Shown here: in pieces, positions 27,404 to 36,583 of the stretch | Position numbering within the stretch: the first letter of the stretch is position 1 | How the letters are laid out: every line of letters begins with the position of its first letter | Assembly (NCBI RefSeq): GCF_012102745.1 | Contig: NZ_JAAVSY010000009.1 | Span: forward strand, 1-64,000 | Direction: 5' to 3' | Origin: Haematospirillum sp. H4485 | Lineage (GTDB): Bacteria > Pseudomonadota > Alphaproteobacteria > Rhodospirillales > Rhodospirillaceae | DNA: 64,000 nucleotides | Notes under the pieces: model-generated | The model's database searches: none | Seen by the model: only the letters and a program-made list of their open reading frames with translations | Told to the model about the DNA's origin: nothing | Position numbers and translations under genes: made by a program

Positions 27404-27782
27404 GGTATCACGTCGTGACTGCACAAGCGCAACAGGCTCTGGGGCACCTGTTAACGTGGCAATCAGAGAAAAAGCGCGGTGATCATGAAACATTGAAATC
27501 ACGCCAAGACAGACAATACATAACGTCCGTATCTGTTCTCTTTATCTCTTCCGGAAACACTCCGGCCTACAAATGCAACCCAGGCCAGAGTCTCTTGCAT
27601 ATTTTGTTGTGGAATTCTTCCTTATTCACGATATCTTGATTACGTCTCACACGCTATAAGCGTAATTGGTGTCAAACAACACGCTGTGTACAGAGCCGTA
27701 ATAGGCGCTGCATGTCATAGCCAGCTTTTACAAGCCAAGATGGATCAAGAAATACGATGCAGTAGAAAACGGGAGGAATATC
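27404..27782 (+). other. Upstream region of the acetate-uptake operon
   Basis: 379 bases without a gene, AT-richer than its surroundings, expected to hold the promoter of the yjcH-actP operon. A 13-base inverted repeat ACGCT-ATA-AGCGT lies at 27651-27663, a candidate operator. No clean -35/-10 pair is visible. Confidence 0.5.
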
Positions 27783-28091
27783 GTGTCCAGCACAGTGTAC
27801 GAGAAAGTTCGATCCAATCCAAAATTTCACGATCTCTGCACACGGCGCACCCGTTTTGCATGGATTCTTTCGGTGATCATGCTGGCCATATACTTCGGCT
27901 TTATTGCTGTTATCGCCTTCTCTCCATCCCTGTTCGGAATCCCCATTTCAGATAAAGGCATTACAACAATCGGGATTCCCATAGGAATTGGTGTTATCGT
28001 GTCCGCCTTTGTCCTGACAGGGATCTATGTTGCCCGAGCCAATAGCGAATACGATGATCTGACCCGCCAGATTGTGGAGGAATCCCGCTGA
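27783..28091 (+). CDS. DUF485 membrane protein (YjcH-like)
   Basis: Small inner-membrane protein of 102 residues with two hydrophobic segments (about 27-48 and 62-83) and the DUF485 pattern in [19 protein letters not shown] near the N-terminus. Proteins of this family are encoded directly before actP in many proteobacteria and are thought to assist acetate transport. It starts with GTG after GGGAGGAATATC, a strong site, and its TGA overlaps the actP ATG by one base. Confidence 0.93.
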   Translation: MSSTVYEKVRSNPKFHDLCTRRTRFAWILSVIMLAIYFGFIAVIAFSPSLFGIPISDKGITTIGIPIGIGVIVSAFVLTGIYVARANSEYDDLTRQIVEESR

Positions 28092-29764
28092 TGTTGCATC
28101 GTTCCGGCTTTTCCCTCCTTCTTTCCTGCCCCCTTGTTCTGGCTGCATCCACAGCCCTGGGGGCAGGTTCCGTTGACGGCGCTGTCCAGAAACAGGCAAC
28201 CAACTGGACCGCCATTGCCATGTTCCTTGCCTTTGTTGCAGCAACACTCGGTATTACATACTGGGCTGCCAAACGCACAAAATCGGCCAAGGATTTCTAT
28301 GCTGCGGGAGGCGGTATCACTGGCTTCCAGAATGGGCTGGCCATTGCCGGTGACTACATGTCCGCAGCCTCGTTCCTGGGGATTGCAGGCTTGGTGTTTA
28401 CATCAGGCTTCGATGGCCTGATCTACTCGATCGGCTTCCTTGTCGGATGGCCGATTATCCTGTTCCTGGTGGCTGAACGCCTGCGCAACCTGGGTAAATA
28501 CACCTTTGCCGATGTCGCATCTTTCCGGCTCCAGCAAACGCCGGTTCGGTCCATGGCCGCATCCGGAACATTGGTTGTTGTCATCCTGTACCTGATTGCC
28601 CAGATGGTCGGAGCCGGCAAGCTGATCCAGCTGCTTTTTGGTCTGGACTACGGCCTTGCCGTCGCGGTGGTTGGTGTTCTGATGGTAGCCTACGTCATGT
28701 TCGGCGGCATGCTGGCCACAACGTGGGTCCAGATCATCAAGGCTGTCTTGCTGTTGTCAGGCGCAACCTTCATGGCCGTCATGGTACTCTCCGCTGTTGG
28801 CTTCTCGCCGGAGGAAATGTTCGCGCGTGCTGTAGCCAACAGCCCCAAGGGCAAAGCCCTGATGGCCCCCGGTGGCCTGGTGGCCGACCCGATTGATGCC
28901 ATATCGCTGGGCATTGCCCTGATGTTCGGAACAGCGGGGCTGCCCCACATTCTCATGCGCTTTTTTACCGTCTCGGATGCCAAGGAGGCCCGCAAATCCG
29001 TTTTCTATGCGACCGGATTCATCGGGTACTTCTACATCCTGACCTTCATCATCGGGTTCGGGGCCATTGTTCTGGTTCTTGGGCATCCGGAGTTCATGGC
29101 CGCAGATGGAAAAGGGATCAAGGGCGGATCAAACATGGCCGCCATTCATCTGGCCGCCGCAGTGGGGGGTGATGTCTTCCTGGGCTTTATCTCTGCGGTT
29201 GCCTTTGCCACAATCCTGGCCGTTGTCGCCGGGTTGACCCTGTCCGGTGCCTCGGCTGTTTCCCATGATCTCTATGCTTCGGTCTTCCGCGACGGGAAAG
29301 CCGAGGAAGCCGACGAGATCAGGGTCTCCAAGATCACGACCCTGTGCCTGGGAGTTGTCGCAATCCTGCTGGGCATTGCCTTCGAAAGCCAAAATATCGC
29401 TTTCATGGTTGGCTTGGCGTTCTCGGTTGCGGCATCCGCCAATTTCCCGGTTCTCTTCCTGTCGATGTTCTGGAAAGGACTGACGACAAAAGGGGCCTTT
29501 TATGGCGGCTTTTCCGGGCTGATCTGCGCCACGGTTCTTGTTGTGCTGGGTCCGCCGGTATGGAAAACGGTTCTGGGACATCCTGCTGCCATTTTCCCGT
29601 ACAGCAACCCGGCCATCATTTCCATGCCTCTGGCGTTCCTGGTCGCGTGGATTATGTCGAAGATGGACTCTTCCGCCACGGCCGCCGCCGAAATGGTGGC
29701 CTTTGAAGACCAATATGTCCGTTCACAGACCGGCTTGGGCGCAGAGGGGGCATCCAAGCACTAG
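28091..29764 (+). CDS. actP: Cation/acetate symporter
   Basis: Sodium:solute symporter family member taking up acetate and related short-chain acids. The 557 residues start with a cleavable signal-like segment, followed by about 13 membrane helices; typical stretches are [27 protein letters not shown] (split sodium-site helix 1), [34 protein letters not shown] and [18 protein letters not shown]. Length and motifs match ActP closely. It overlaps yjcH by one base and ends at terminator 29787. The next genes encode a cNMP/CBS regulator and an exonuclease that commonly accompany actP. Confidence 0.96.
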   Translation: MLHRSGFSLLLSCPLVLAASTALGAGSVDGAVQKQATNWTAIAMFLAFVAATLGITYWAAKRTKSAKDFYAAGGGITGFQNGLAIAGDYMSAASFLGIAGLVFTSGFDGLIYSIGFLVGWPIILFLVAERLRNLGKYTFADVASFRLQQTPVRSMAASGTLVVVILYLIAQMVGAGKLIQLLFGLDYGLAVAVVGVLMVAYVMFGGMLATTWVQIIKAVLLLSGATFMAVMVLSAVGFSPEEMFARAVANSPKGKALMAPGGLVADPIDAISLGIALMFGTAGLPHILMRFFTVSDAKEARKSVFYATGFIGYFYILTFIIGFGAIVLVLGHPEFMAADGKGIKGGSNMAAIHLAAAVGGDVFLGFISAVAFATILAVVAGLTLSGASAVSHDLYASVFRDGKAEEADEIRVSKITTLCLGVVAILLGIAFESQNIAFMVGLAFSVAASANFPVLFLSMFWKGLTTKGAFYGGFSGLICATVLVVLGPPVWKTVLGHPAAIFPYSNPAIISMPLAFLVAWIMSKMDSSATAAAEMVAFEDQYVRSQTGLGAEGASKH

Positions 29765-29786
29765 GAACAAGAACCCCGGCAAAACG

Positions 29787-29826
29787 AAAGCCCCCGGGAT
29801 GCACACAAGGCACGCCGGGGGCTTTT
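29787..29826 (+). terminator. Rho-independent terminator of actP
   Basis: Stem AAAGCCCCCGG (29787-29797) with CCGGGGGCTTT (29815-29825), followed by Ts. It separates actP from the next gene, which must therefore have its own promoter or rely on read-through. Confidence 0.85.
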
Positions 29827-29865
29827 TCATCTGTAAACCCGCCTGATGTTGTGGATACAGGCCCG

Positions 29866-31680
29866 ATGAGTGCCTTTGATTTCTCCATGCCACCGTTTGA
29901 CCTTCTGGACGTCCCGGGACGGGAGAAGGTGGCACGCGCGGCCGACATTGCCTACTTCCAGCCCGGTGAACGCCTGACATCGCCAGACACGGCGCAAGAC
30001 CACCTGTTTGTCATCATGAAGGGCATTGTCACGGAATATGACGGTGACACCCTGGTCACCGTCCACGGACCGGGGGACTGCGTAGGTGCCATGACCTTGA
30101 TCCGGGGGCGCGCGTCCCCTGTATGCGAGGCACGGGAAGAAACGCTGGCCTATACACTTCCGCGCCAGCTGCTGCTGGACCTGTGCCGGAGCAACCTGCC
30201 CTTTGAACGGTACTTCACCGCATCGGTCAGCGAACGTCTTCTGGCTCGTGCCGAAGCCCGGACAAACAGGGGCATGGCGGCCTTCATGGTTGCCAAGGTC
30301 GGTGATGCCTACCTGCATCCACCTGTTTTTGCCGATGGCGCAACGGGGCTGCGCGATGCCGCACTGATGATGAAGAAAAACCACGCCACCAGCCTGTTGG
30401 TAAAACACGCGGATGGTCGCATTGGTATTCTGTCCGGCAGTGATATCCGCGAAGCGGTTCTGATTGAACAGAAGCCGTTGGATACACCGGTCGAACAATG
30501 CGCCAGCTTCGGAACAATCACCGTCCGTGCCGATGATTTCCTGTTCAATGCCCAGGTCACGATGACCAGGCACGGTGTGCGTCGGCTGCCTGTCCTTCAT
30601 GACGGCCATGTTATCGGTGTCCTGGAATTGATCGATCTGCTTGGCTACATGTCCAGTCATTCCCATCTGGTTGCCATCCAGATCGAGCGGGCTGACTCTG
30701 TAGATACCCTGGACAAGGCCGCCCGGTCATTTGATCCCCTGTTAAGGGGACTGCATGGCTCAGGGGTCAAGGTCCGCTTTATTGCCGAAATGGTCTCGGA
30801 TCTTTCGCGCAAGCTGCAAAGGCGCCTGTTCCAGTTTCTGGCTGAACCGGAACTTGGGGAAAAAAGCTGCCTGATTGTAATGGGATCGGAAGGACGTGGC
30901 GAACAAATGGCCCGGACCGACCAGGACAATGCCCTGATTGTCGAGGACAGTATTGATCCGGATACGCTGGAACCCCTGTGTCAGCGCTTTACCGAAGCCA
31001 TGATCCGGTTTGGATGGCCACCCTGCCCCGGCAACATCATGGTCTCCAATCCCCAATGGCGCAAAACCTGTTCTGCCTTCCGCGACAGCCTGTTCCAGTG
31101 GATAGATCAACCCAGTGAACAGAGCTTCATCAACCTGGCCGCATTCCTGGATGCACAGCCGGTTGCCGGGTCTCCGTTATTGCTCCACAGCCTGAAAGAA
31201 GACCTTTTCAGCCGTGTCAGCGACAGCGACATGTTCATCAGCCATTTTGCACGACCTGTATTGTGGTTTGATACCCCCGGGGGCGGCCTATGGCACACCC
31301 TGCTGCAAGGAGGCGGTCGCAGCGAACCCCTGGATATCAAGAAGGCCGGAATCTTTCCCGTTATACATGGTGTCAGGGCACTCGCCCTGCAGGGACGGAT
31401 CATGGAAACCAATACCTTTGACCGCATTGATTCCCTGCGGGACACTGGAAGGCTTGACCGGGGCCTGGCCGACGAACTGGTAGAGGCCCTGCAGTTCATG
31501 ATGGAGCTGCGCCTTGGAATCAGCATTGGCCATAAAGGTACGGATATCACAGGCACAGACACCCTGATTAATCCCGGGACCCTTGGCAAGCTGCAGTACG
31601 ATGCCCTGCGGGATTCCTTGGCGATTGTCCGTCGTTTCCGCAATCACCTGGTGACGCGCCTGCGTCTGGATGCATTCTAG
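29866..31680 (+). CDS. cNMP-binding / CBS-pair / DUF294 nucleotidyltransferase-like protein
   Basis: Putative signal-transduction protein of 604 residues. An N-terminal cyclic-nucleotide-binding-like domain (about 15-120, with FVIMKGIVTEYDG and VHGPGDCVGAM) is followed by two CBS motifs (about 145-260, with GILSGSDIREAV and RRLPVLHDGHVIGVLELIDLL). Next is the DUF294 putative nucleotidyltransferase domain with IVMGSEGRGEQMARTDQDNAL, where GSEGR and D-x-D look intact, and a C-terminal helical domain. Proteins of this design sit next to actP in many proteobacteria. ATG 29866 is preferred to GTG 29851. It is followed 14 bases later by the exonuclease gene. The ligand and nucleotide substrate are unknown. 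Confidence 0.9.
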   Translation: MSAFDFSMPPFDLLDVPGREKVARAADIAYFQPGERLTSPDTAQDHLFVIMKGIVTEYDGDTLVTVHGPGDCVGAMTLIRGRASPVCEAREETLAYTLPRQLLLDLCRSNLPFERYFTASVSERLLARAEARTNRGMAAFMVAKVGDAYLHPPVFADGATGLRDAALMMKKNHATSLLVKHADGRIGILSGSDIREAVLIEQKPLDTPVEQCASFGTITVRADDFLFNAQVTMTRHGVRRLPVLHDGHVIGVLELIDLLGYMSSHSHLVAIQIERADSVDTLDKAARSFDPLLRGLHGSGVKVRFIAEMVSDLSRKLQRRLFQFLAEPELGEKSCLIVMGSEGRGEQMARTDQDNALIVEDSIDPDTLEPLCQRFTEAMIRFGWPPCPGNIMVSNPQWRKTCSAFRDSLFQWIDQPSEQSFINLAAFLDAQPVAGSPLLLHSLKEDLFSRVSDSDMFISHFARPVLWFDTPGGGLWHTLLQGGGRSEPLDIKKAGIFPVIHGVRALALQGRIMETNTFDRIDSLRDTGRLDRGLADELVEALQFMMELRLGISIGHKGTDITGTDTLINPGTLGKLQYDALRDSLAIVRRFRNHLVTRLRLDAF

Positions 31681-31694
31681 GAGAGGCTTATCCT

Positions 31695-32333
31695 GTGTTC
31701 TCGCTGCTCAGCCATGCTTGGAACAGACGCTGCCTGAAAGATCTGTCGTGGCGCTTTTTGTTCGGGCCGGAACACCCGGACGAAGTCGTCTGCTTTGATT
31801 GCGAAACAACCGGACTGGACCGGGAAAAGGATGATATTATCTCGCTGGCTGCGGTCCGGATTCGCGGAAACCGGATCCTGACCAGCCGGAGCTTGGAACT
31901 GTTCATTCGCCCGGGTCGGGCCATAAACCGGGATGCCATCCGCATCCACCATCTGCGTGAAACCGATGTGGCCGGTGGCTTTGCCCCACAGGAGGCCATG
32001 GCGCGCTTCCTGCATTTCATCGGCACACGCCCGCTGGTCGGCTATTATCTGGAATTTGACGTTGCACTGGTAAACCGCCTGCTGAAACCATGGCTGGGGA
32101 TTCGCCTGCCAAATCGTCGAATCGAGGTGTCCTCTCTCTACTACGACAGAGAAATTGCACGACACGATCCGCTGTGGAGGGGGCATGTTGACCTGCGCTT
32201 CGATACCATGATGCAAACACTGGACCTGCCACGCCTCCAGGCTCACAATGCCTTGGATGACGCCGTTATGACGGCCCTGATGTATGTGAAACTTCGTAGC
32301 AAACCTGTGCGGAAACACGGAGAACGATCATGA
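31695..32333 (+). CDS. DnaQ-like 3'-5' exonuclease
   Basis: DEDDh-family exonuclease of 212 residues, related to the proofreading epsilon subunit but without a polymerase-binding tail. The five active-site residues are present: D35 and E37 in FDCETTGLD, D123 in YYLEFDVAL, and H185 and D190 in HNALDDA. The start is GTG 31695, eight bases after GGAGAGG. It is 14 bases after the DUF294 gene, the arrangement seen beside actP elsewhere, and its stop overlaps the next ATG by four bases. A role in nucleotide-signal or RNA turnover rather than replication is possible. Confidence 0.92.
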   Translation: MFSLLSHAWNRRCLKDLSWRFLFGPEHPDEVVCFDCETTGLDREKDDIISLAAVRIRGNRILTSRSLELFIRPGRAINRDAIRIHHLRETDVAGGFAPQEAMARFLHFIGTRPLVGYYLEFDVALVNRLLKPWLGIRLPNRRIEVSSLYYDREIARHDPLWRGHVDLRFDTMMQTLDLPRLQAHNALDDAVMTALMYVKLRSKPVRKHGERS

Positions 32334-32557
32334 AACGCAACATGGGAACAATAGACCGGGCCCTGCGCCTGATTGCAGGCGTTGCACTGATTGGTTCAGC
32401 CCTTGTCGGGGCCATTGACGTGTGGGGCTATGTAGGAGTGATCCCGCTGCTGACCGCCGTATTCGGCTACTGCCCGGTTTACGTCCTGTTCGGTTTCCAG
32501 ACCTGCCCGCTTGAGACTGAGGACACCAGCCAGGGGAATCCACCAGCCAACGCATAA
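32330..32557 (+). CDS. DUF2892 (YgaP-type) membrane protein
   Basis: 75-residue inner-membrane protein with two hydrophobic segments. The start MKRNMGTIDRALRLIAGVAL and the CPVYVLFGFQTCPL stretch are the DUF2892 signature (membrane part of YgaP, often fused to rhodanese). The two cysteines flanking the second helix are conserved. ATGA overlap with the exonuclease gene suggests co-expression. Role unknown. Confidence 0.9.
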   Translation: MKRNMGTIDRALRLIAGVALIGSALVGAIDVWGYVGVIPLLTAVFGYCPVYVLFGFQTCPLETEDTSQGNPPANA

Positions 32558-32575
32558 CGATGACATTTGCGTGAG

Positions 32576-32896
32576 TCAGGATTCCAGTTTCAAGCCTATG
32601 ACTCCGCAGACAATCAGTGCGGTAAAGACAACCCGCCGGACCGTAAGCGGGTCTTGGTGCAGGATGATTCCGGCAGCAACAACCCCGACAGCCCCTAATC
32701 CAGTCCAGACCGCATATGCCGTCCCGATCGGAATTCCCCTCGTGACAAAGGACAAAAGCCCGATATTCAGAACCGTCAGAAATAAGCAGCTTCCAAGTGT
32801 CATAACCCCGGGCTCCTGTTGGATGGCCTTGAGGCTGAGTGCCCACATTACCTCGGTAACAACCGCCAGAAACAAGACCCCCCAGTAAACAGACAT
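32576..32896 (-). CDS. Small multidrug resistance family exporter (Gdx/SugE-like)
   Basis: Four-helix proton-coupled exporter of 106 residues. The essential membrane Glu is in LFLAVVTEVMWALSLK (residue 15), and GTAYAVWTGLGAVG in helix 3 is typical of the SugE/Gdx branch, whose members export guanidinium, rather than the EmrE branch. The ATG 32896 is chosen; the frame is open to 33142 but the added part is not membrane-like. Convergent with the DUF2892 gene. Substrate specificity cannot be settled from one sequence, and SMR exporters often work as paired subunits; no partner lies nearby. Confidence 0.9.
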   Translation of the reverse strand: MSVYWGVLFLAVVTEVMWALSLKAIQQEPGVMTLGSCLFLTVLNIGLLSFVTRGIPIGTAYAVWTGLGAVGVVAAGIILHQDPLTVRRVVFTALIVCGVIGLKLES

Positions 32897-32983
32897 TCCG
32901 ATACCCCACAGATAAACAGGCCAACACCGCCTGTGCCCGGAAACGGGTATCACCATAAGAAACGTTTGCAAACTGTGGCAAAG

Positions 32984-33015
32984 AAAAACGGTGCCGGGTT
33001 GTTCATCCGGCACCG
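32984..33015 (-). terminator. Rho-independent terminator of flagellin
   Basis: 9-bp perfect stem CGGTGCCGG (32989-32997) with 33007-33015, followed on the minus strand by TTTTTC, 26 bases past the flagellin stop. Confidence 0.88.
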
Positions 33016-33041
33016 CCCGTACGCAACAAGGAAACAGCACA

Positions 33042-33962
33042 CTACCTGAAGAGCTGCAGCACCGACTGTTCAGACTGACCGGCGAACGACAGCGCCTGAA
33101 TACCCAGCTGCTGCCGGGTCTGCAGGGCCAGAAGGTTTGCACCTTCCTCGTTCAGGTCGGCAAGAACAAGCTTGTCAGACCCTTCAGACAGGATGTTTGT
33201 ATAGTTCTTGGTAAAGTCCAGTCGCACCTGGAGAATAGCAACCGCACCACCGAAGGATGCCGCCTTGGCACGCACGTTGTCGATTGTGCGCTCCAACCGG
33301 TTGGTAACCTTGTCGGCAAAGTTGTTATAGCTGGCCAGATTCGGTGCAACCGAAAGATTATAGGATGAAAGAGCCGCCGTAAATCCGAGGCGCTTGAGAA
33401 CAGTAATCCCCAAACCAGCTTTTGAAACATTCATACTCAATATGCCATTGAGCGTCGTACGGAACAAGCGTGAGGCGTTGAAGTTCAGGCCGTTGATCTC
33501 CAGCTTCGAGTCCGCTTTTTCAGAGAAATAGACTGTCAGCTTGGCCGCTGAAGAATTCAGCAGGTTTTGACCTTGGTAGGATGTGTCATCCACCAGCTTC
33601 TGGATCTGCCAAGCCAACGAACCAAGCTGCGACGTGAATTCCTGCCGCTGTTCCTTGGTCGCCGTACGCGAGCTGTTGACAATACCGCGCATCTGGTTGG
33701 CCAGCTGCTCCAGACGCTCGGTTGTCTCGACCACCACCTTCAGGGCATTGATCCCTTGGTCAATCGAGTCCTTGCGCGCAGAGAGATCGCGGGAGCGGTC
33801 ACTGAGTGATTTGGCCTGAAAGTATTTCAGGGCATCATCGATAACCGAAGACACGGCCTTGCCTGTTGACAGACGCCCTTGGGTACGATTGACCAAAGAC
33901 TGCGTATACTGCAGTGACAACAGGTTCGCCCGGCTGGAGGCAGTAAGGGAGATATCAGCCAT
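33042..33962 (-). CDS. Flagellin
   Basis: Major filament subunit, 306 residues. The N-terminal D0/D1 helices (ADISLTASSRANLLSLQ, RLSTGKAVSSVIDDALKYFQAKSL) and the C-terminal helix (LNEEGANLLALQTRQQLGIQALSFAGQSEQSVLQLF) are the conserved TLR5/polymerisation regions, with a short central domain of about 120 residues. ATG 33962 follows GAGGATGCAAACCC and is preferred to 34022, which adds 20 unrelated residues. The serine/threonine-rich middle (FNASRLFRTTLNG) offers glycosylation sites, consistent with the divergent Pse genes. It has its own terminator. Confidence 0.95.
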   Translation of the reverse strand: MADISLTASSRANLLSLQYTQSLVNRTQGRLSTGKAVSSVIDDALKYFQAKSLSDRSRDLSARKDSIDQGINALKVVVETTERLEQLANQMRGIVNSSRTATKEQRQEFTSQLGSLAWQIQKLVDDTSYQGQNLLNSSAAKLTVYFSEKADSKLEINGLNFNASRLFRTTLNGILSMNVSKAGLGITVLKRLGFTAALSSYNLSVAPNLASYNNFADKVTNRLERTIDNVRAKAASFGGAVAILQVRLDFTKNYTNILSEGSDKLVLADLNEEGANLLALQTRQQLGIQALSFAGQSEQSVLQLFR

Positions 33963-34275
33963 GGGTTTGCATCCTCTATTCTTGAAAATGCCTTCAACCC
34001 CGTTCTGGGGGATCTCCAGCACAAGCGCGCCCGGAAGATCTGTCCGTGCAGGCTGTCCCGATGACGCAATACTGCATTTACAGGAGAAGTGTTACCCAAT
34101 GGTTAGTGGCTAACCCCTTCAAAACACAAACATATAGGCAGATATTGCCTAGTGCCGGAAAGGGCTATGAAATATAAAAACAAACATCATCTGCATCAGA
34201 TTCCGTGTACAGTACCGACGGGGAATTTTATCAATCACCATTGTTTCCCGATTGTCATTAACAGGGGGAAATCTT
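33963..34275. promoter_or_regulatory. Divergent flagellin/pseB control region with two inverted repeats
   Basis: 313 bases without a gene. GGTTAG-TGG-CTAACC at 34101-34115 and TAGGCA-GATAT-TGCCTA at 34135-34151 are inverted repeats 20 bases apart, AT-rich between them; either could be an operator for flagellin or pseB. I see no convincing sigma-28 or sigma-54 site. Confidence 0.5.
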
Positions 34276-35340
34276 ATGCACGACCCAGTTCCCATTCGTC
34301 GGTTCGACTCTCCGTCACCCGATCTGGACGGCGCTTCCATTCTGGTAACCGGTGGAACCGGGTCTTTTGGTCAGCAGTTTGTGCGCACGGTTCTGGACCG
34401 CTACCGCCCCAAACGCTTGGTTGTCTTCTCCCGCGATGAACTGAAGCAAAGTGAAATGGCGGCTGTCTTCCGACCGGAGACGCACCGCTGCATGCGTTAT
34501 TTTCTGGGTGATGTACGCGATCGCATGCGCCTGGAATTTGCCATGCGGAACATTGATTACGTCATTCATGCCGCTGCCCTGAAACAGGTTCCGGCAGCCG
34601 AATACAATCCGATAGAGTGCGTCCATACCAACATCATAGGGGCCAAGAACATTGTATACGCCGCCGTCCGGGCTGGCGTGAAAAAGGTTGTTGCACTGTC
34701 TACTGACAAGGCTGCCAATCCTGTCAACCTGTATGGGGCCAGCAAACTGGCCTCGGACAAAATCTTTGTCGCAGCACGCCACATTGCGGGCGGCTCTCCC
34801 CGCTTTTGCGTTGTCCGTTATGGCAACGTTCTGGGATCACGGGGCAGCGTGGTACCTTTCTTCCTGGACTTGATGGCACAAGGCGTCGACAGCCTGCCCG
34901 TAACGGACGAGCGGATGACACGGTTCTGGATTTCCTTGGAACAAGGTGTGGATTTCGTCCTGTCCAGTCTGGCTCTGATGCAGGATAGCGAAGTGTTTAT
35001 TCCAAAAATTCCCAGTGCCCGTGTTGTTGATATTGCAAAATGGATGGCCCCTCACCTGAAACTGCACACCGTTGGCATAAGACCGGGCGAGAAACTGCAC
35101 GAAGCCATGATCCCCCTGGACGATGCCCGGTCTACGCTCGAACTGCCGGACCGCTACATTTTATTGCCGGTACCAACGCACTCAGACACACCGCGCCGGG
35201 AATTTGCCGGGGCAACACCGGTTGATGAGTCCTTCTCGTATACATCAGACAAAAATAACGAGTGGATTGACCAAGACGCTTTTCTGTCTGCCGTTCACAG
35301 CAAATTTCCTGACAAACGCCATCTTCTTTCCTCATCGTAG
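34276..35340 (+). CDS. pseB: UDP-N-acetylglucosamine 4,6-dehydratase (inverting)
   Basis: First enzyme of CMP-pseudaminic acid synthesis, making the 4-keto-6-deoxy-altrose intermediate. The 354-residue extended SDR has ILVTGGTGSFGQ (NADP loop), VVFSRDELKQSEM, the active-site region STDKAANPVNLYGASK (Asp, Lys and the TyrxxxLys motif) and RYGNVLGSRGSVVPFF. About 30 extra residues precede the Rossmann loop compared with the Campylobacter enzyme. ATG 34276 follows AGGGGGA at good spacing. It heads pseB-pseC-pseFG, divergent from flagellin, which points to flagellin glycosylation. PseI is not nearby. Confidence 0.94.
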   Translation: MHDPVPIRRFDSPSPDLDGASILVTGGTGSFGQQFVRTVLDRYRPKRLVVFSRDELKQSEMAAVFRPETHRCMRYFLGDVRDRMRLEFAMRNIDYVIHAAALKQVPAAEYNPIECVHTNIIGAKNIVYAAVRAGVKKVVALSTDKAANPVNLYGASKLASDKIFVAARHIAGGSPRFCVVRYGNVLGSRGSVVPFFLDLMAQGVDSLPVTDERMTRFWISLEQGVDFVLSSLALMQDSEVFIPKIPSARVVDIAKWMAPHLKLHTVGIRPGEKLHEAMIPLDDARSTLELPDRYILLPVPTHSDTPRREFAGATPVDESFSYTSDKNNEWIDQDAFLSAVHSKFPDKRHLLSSS

Positions 35341-35362
35341 GTGGGCACTACGCCGGAGCAAC

Positions 35363-36583
35363 ATGATGAGCCTGGAACCGTTCCTGCCTTATGGGCGCCA
35401 GCTTATTGACGAGGACGATATAGAATCTGTCGTGCAGGTCCTGCGTGGAGACCGGATCACCACCGGGCCGTTTGTCACACACTTTGAGCACGCGCTGGGT
35501 CAGCGCGTCGAAGCGTCTTCTGTCGTCGCCTGCTCCAGTGGCACAGCAGCCCTGCACCTGGCACTCTTGGCCCTGAACCTGCAACTAGGAAAGCGGGATG
35601 CAGCGATTGTTCCCAGCATTACCTTTGCAGCCACGGCTAACGTGGCCCGTTTTATCGGTCTGCACGTGGTCTTTTCCGATGTCGATCCAGATACAGGACT
35701 GATGCGGGATTGCGATCTGGAAGCCGCCCTGTTCCGGGCCCGCTCGGATGGATTGATTCCCCGTGTTGTCCTGCCTGTTCATTTTGCCGGACAAAGCGCC
35801 GATATCCCGGTTCTGGTTGATATTGCCAGCAGTGCCGGTTGTACCGTAGTGGTGGATGCCGCTCATGCGCTGGGGTCTCGGGAACCGGGTGGCATTCCGG
35901 TCGGCAGTGACCGAAGCACGGCACATATGACGTGCTTCTCGTTCCATCCTGTCAAAACGATTACCACCGGCGAGGGCGGGGCTGTCACCACCGCAGACCC
36001 CGATTTGGGACATACGTTGCAGCGCCTGCGCAGTCATGGCATCACACGAGAGCCAGCTGCCTTCATGAACAGGGACATGGGGTTTACCGAAGAGCACGCC
36101 AATCCATGGTACTATGAGCTACAGGATATCGGCCCGAATTACCGTATTACCGATATCCAGTGCGCCCTTGGCCTGAGCCAGCTTGGCAAGCTGGACCGGT
36201 TCCTGGAAAGCAGAGCAGCCCATGTCGCCCGCTACCACGAGCGACTTGCTCCCATGGCTCCCCGGATCCGTCCGCTGAAGAACCTGCACCGCCCACAGAC
36301 CGGATGGCACCTTTTTGTCGCCCTGATCGACTTTGACGCTACCGGAACCAGCCGGGCACATGTCATGGGCGCACTGCACAAGGCGGGTATAGGAACACAG
36401 GTTCATTATATCCCGGTGCATACGCAGCCCTATTACCGCCAGCACAGTCCATGGGCTGAACTACCGGGTGCCATGGAATATTATCGCCGCACACTGTCAT
36501 TGCCCCTGTTCCCAGGGATGACTGTCGATCAGGTTGACCGCGTTGTCGATACCCTGCAGTCCCTGCCGGAGCTGCAGGCTTGA
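35363..36583 (+). CDS. pseC: UDP-4-amino-4,6-dideoxy-N-acetyl-altrosamine transaminase
   Basis: PLP-dependent aminotransferase of the DegT/DnrJ family, 406 residues, second step of pseudaminate synthesis. It starts LEPFLPYGRQLIDEDDIESVV, the PseC N-terminal pattern. CSSGTAALHLAL binds the cofactor phosphate, VVVDAAHALGS carries the Asp contacting the pyridine nitrogen, and the Schiff-base Lys is K198 in SFHPVKTITTGEGG. ATG 35363 with GGAG five bases upstream is chosen (a second ATG follows directly). Its TGA overlaps the ATG of the next gene by one base. Confidence 0.94.
   Translation: MMSLEPFLPYGRQLIDEDDIESVVQVLRGDRITTGPFVTHFEHALGQRVEASSVVACSSGTAALHLALLALNLQLGKRDAAIVPSITFAATANVARFIGLHVVFSDVDPDTGLMRDCDLEAALFRARSDGLIPRVVLPVHFAGQSADIPVLVDIASSAGCTVVVDAAHALGSREPGGIPVGSDRSTAHMTCFSFHPVKTITTGEGGAVTTADPDLGHTLQRLRSHGITREPAAFMNRDMGFTEEHANPWYYELQDIGPNYRITDIQCALGLSQLGKLDRFLESRAAHVARYHERLAPMAPRIRPLKNLHRPQTGWHLFVALIDFDATGTSRAHVMGALHKAGIGTQVHYIPVHTQPYYRQHSPWAELPGAMEYYRRTLSLPLFPGMTVDQVDRVVDTLQSLPELQA

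Noticed and set aside
32576-33142. 188-codon version of the SMR gene
   Set aside because: The 82 extra N-terminal residues are not membrane-like and would overlap the flagellin end; the family starts at 32896.
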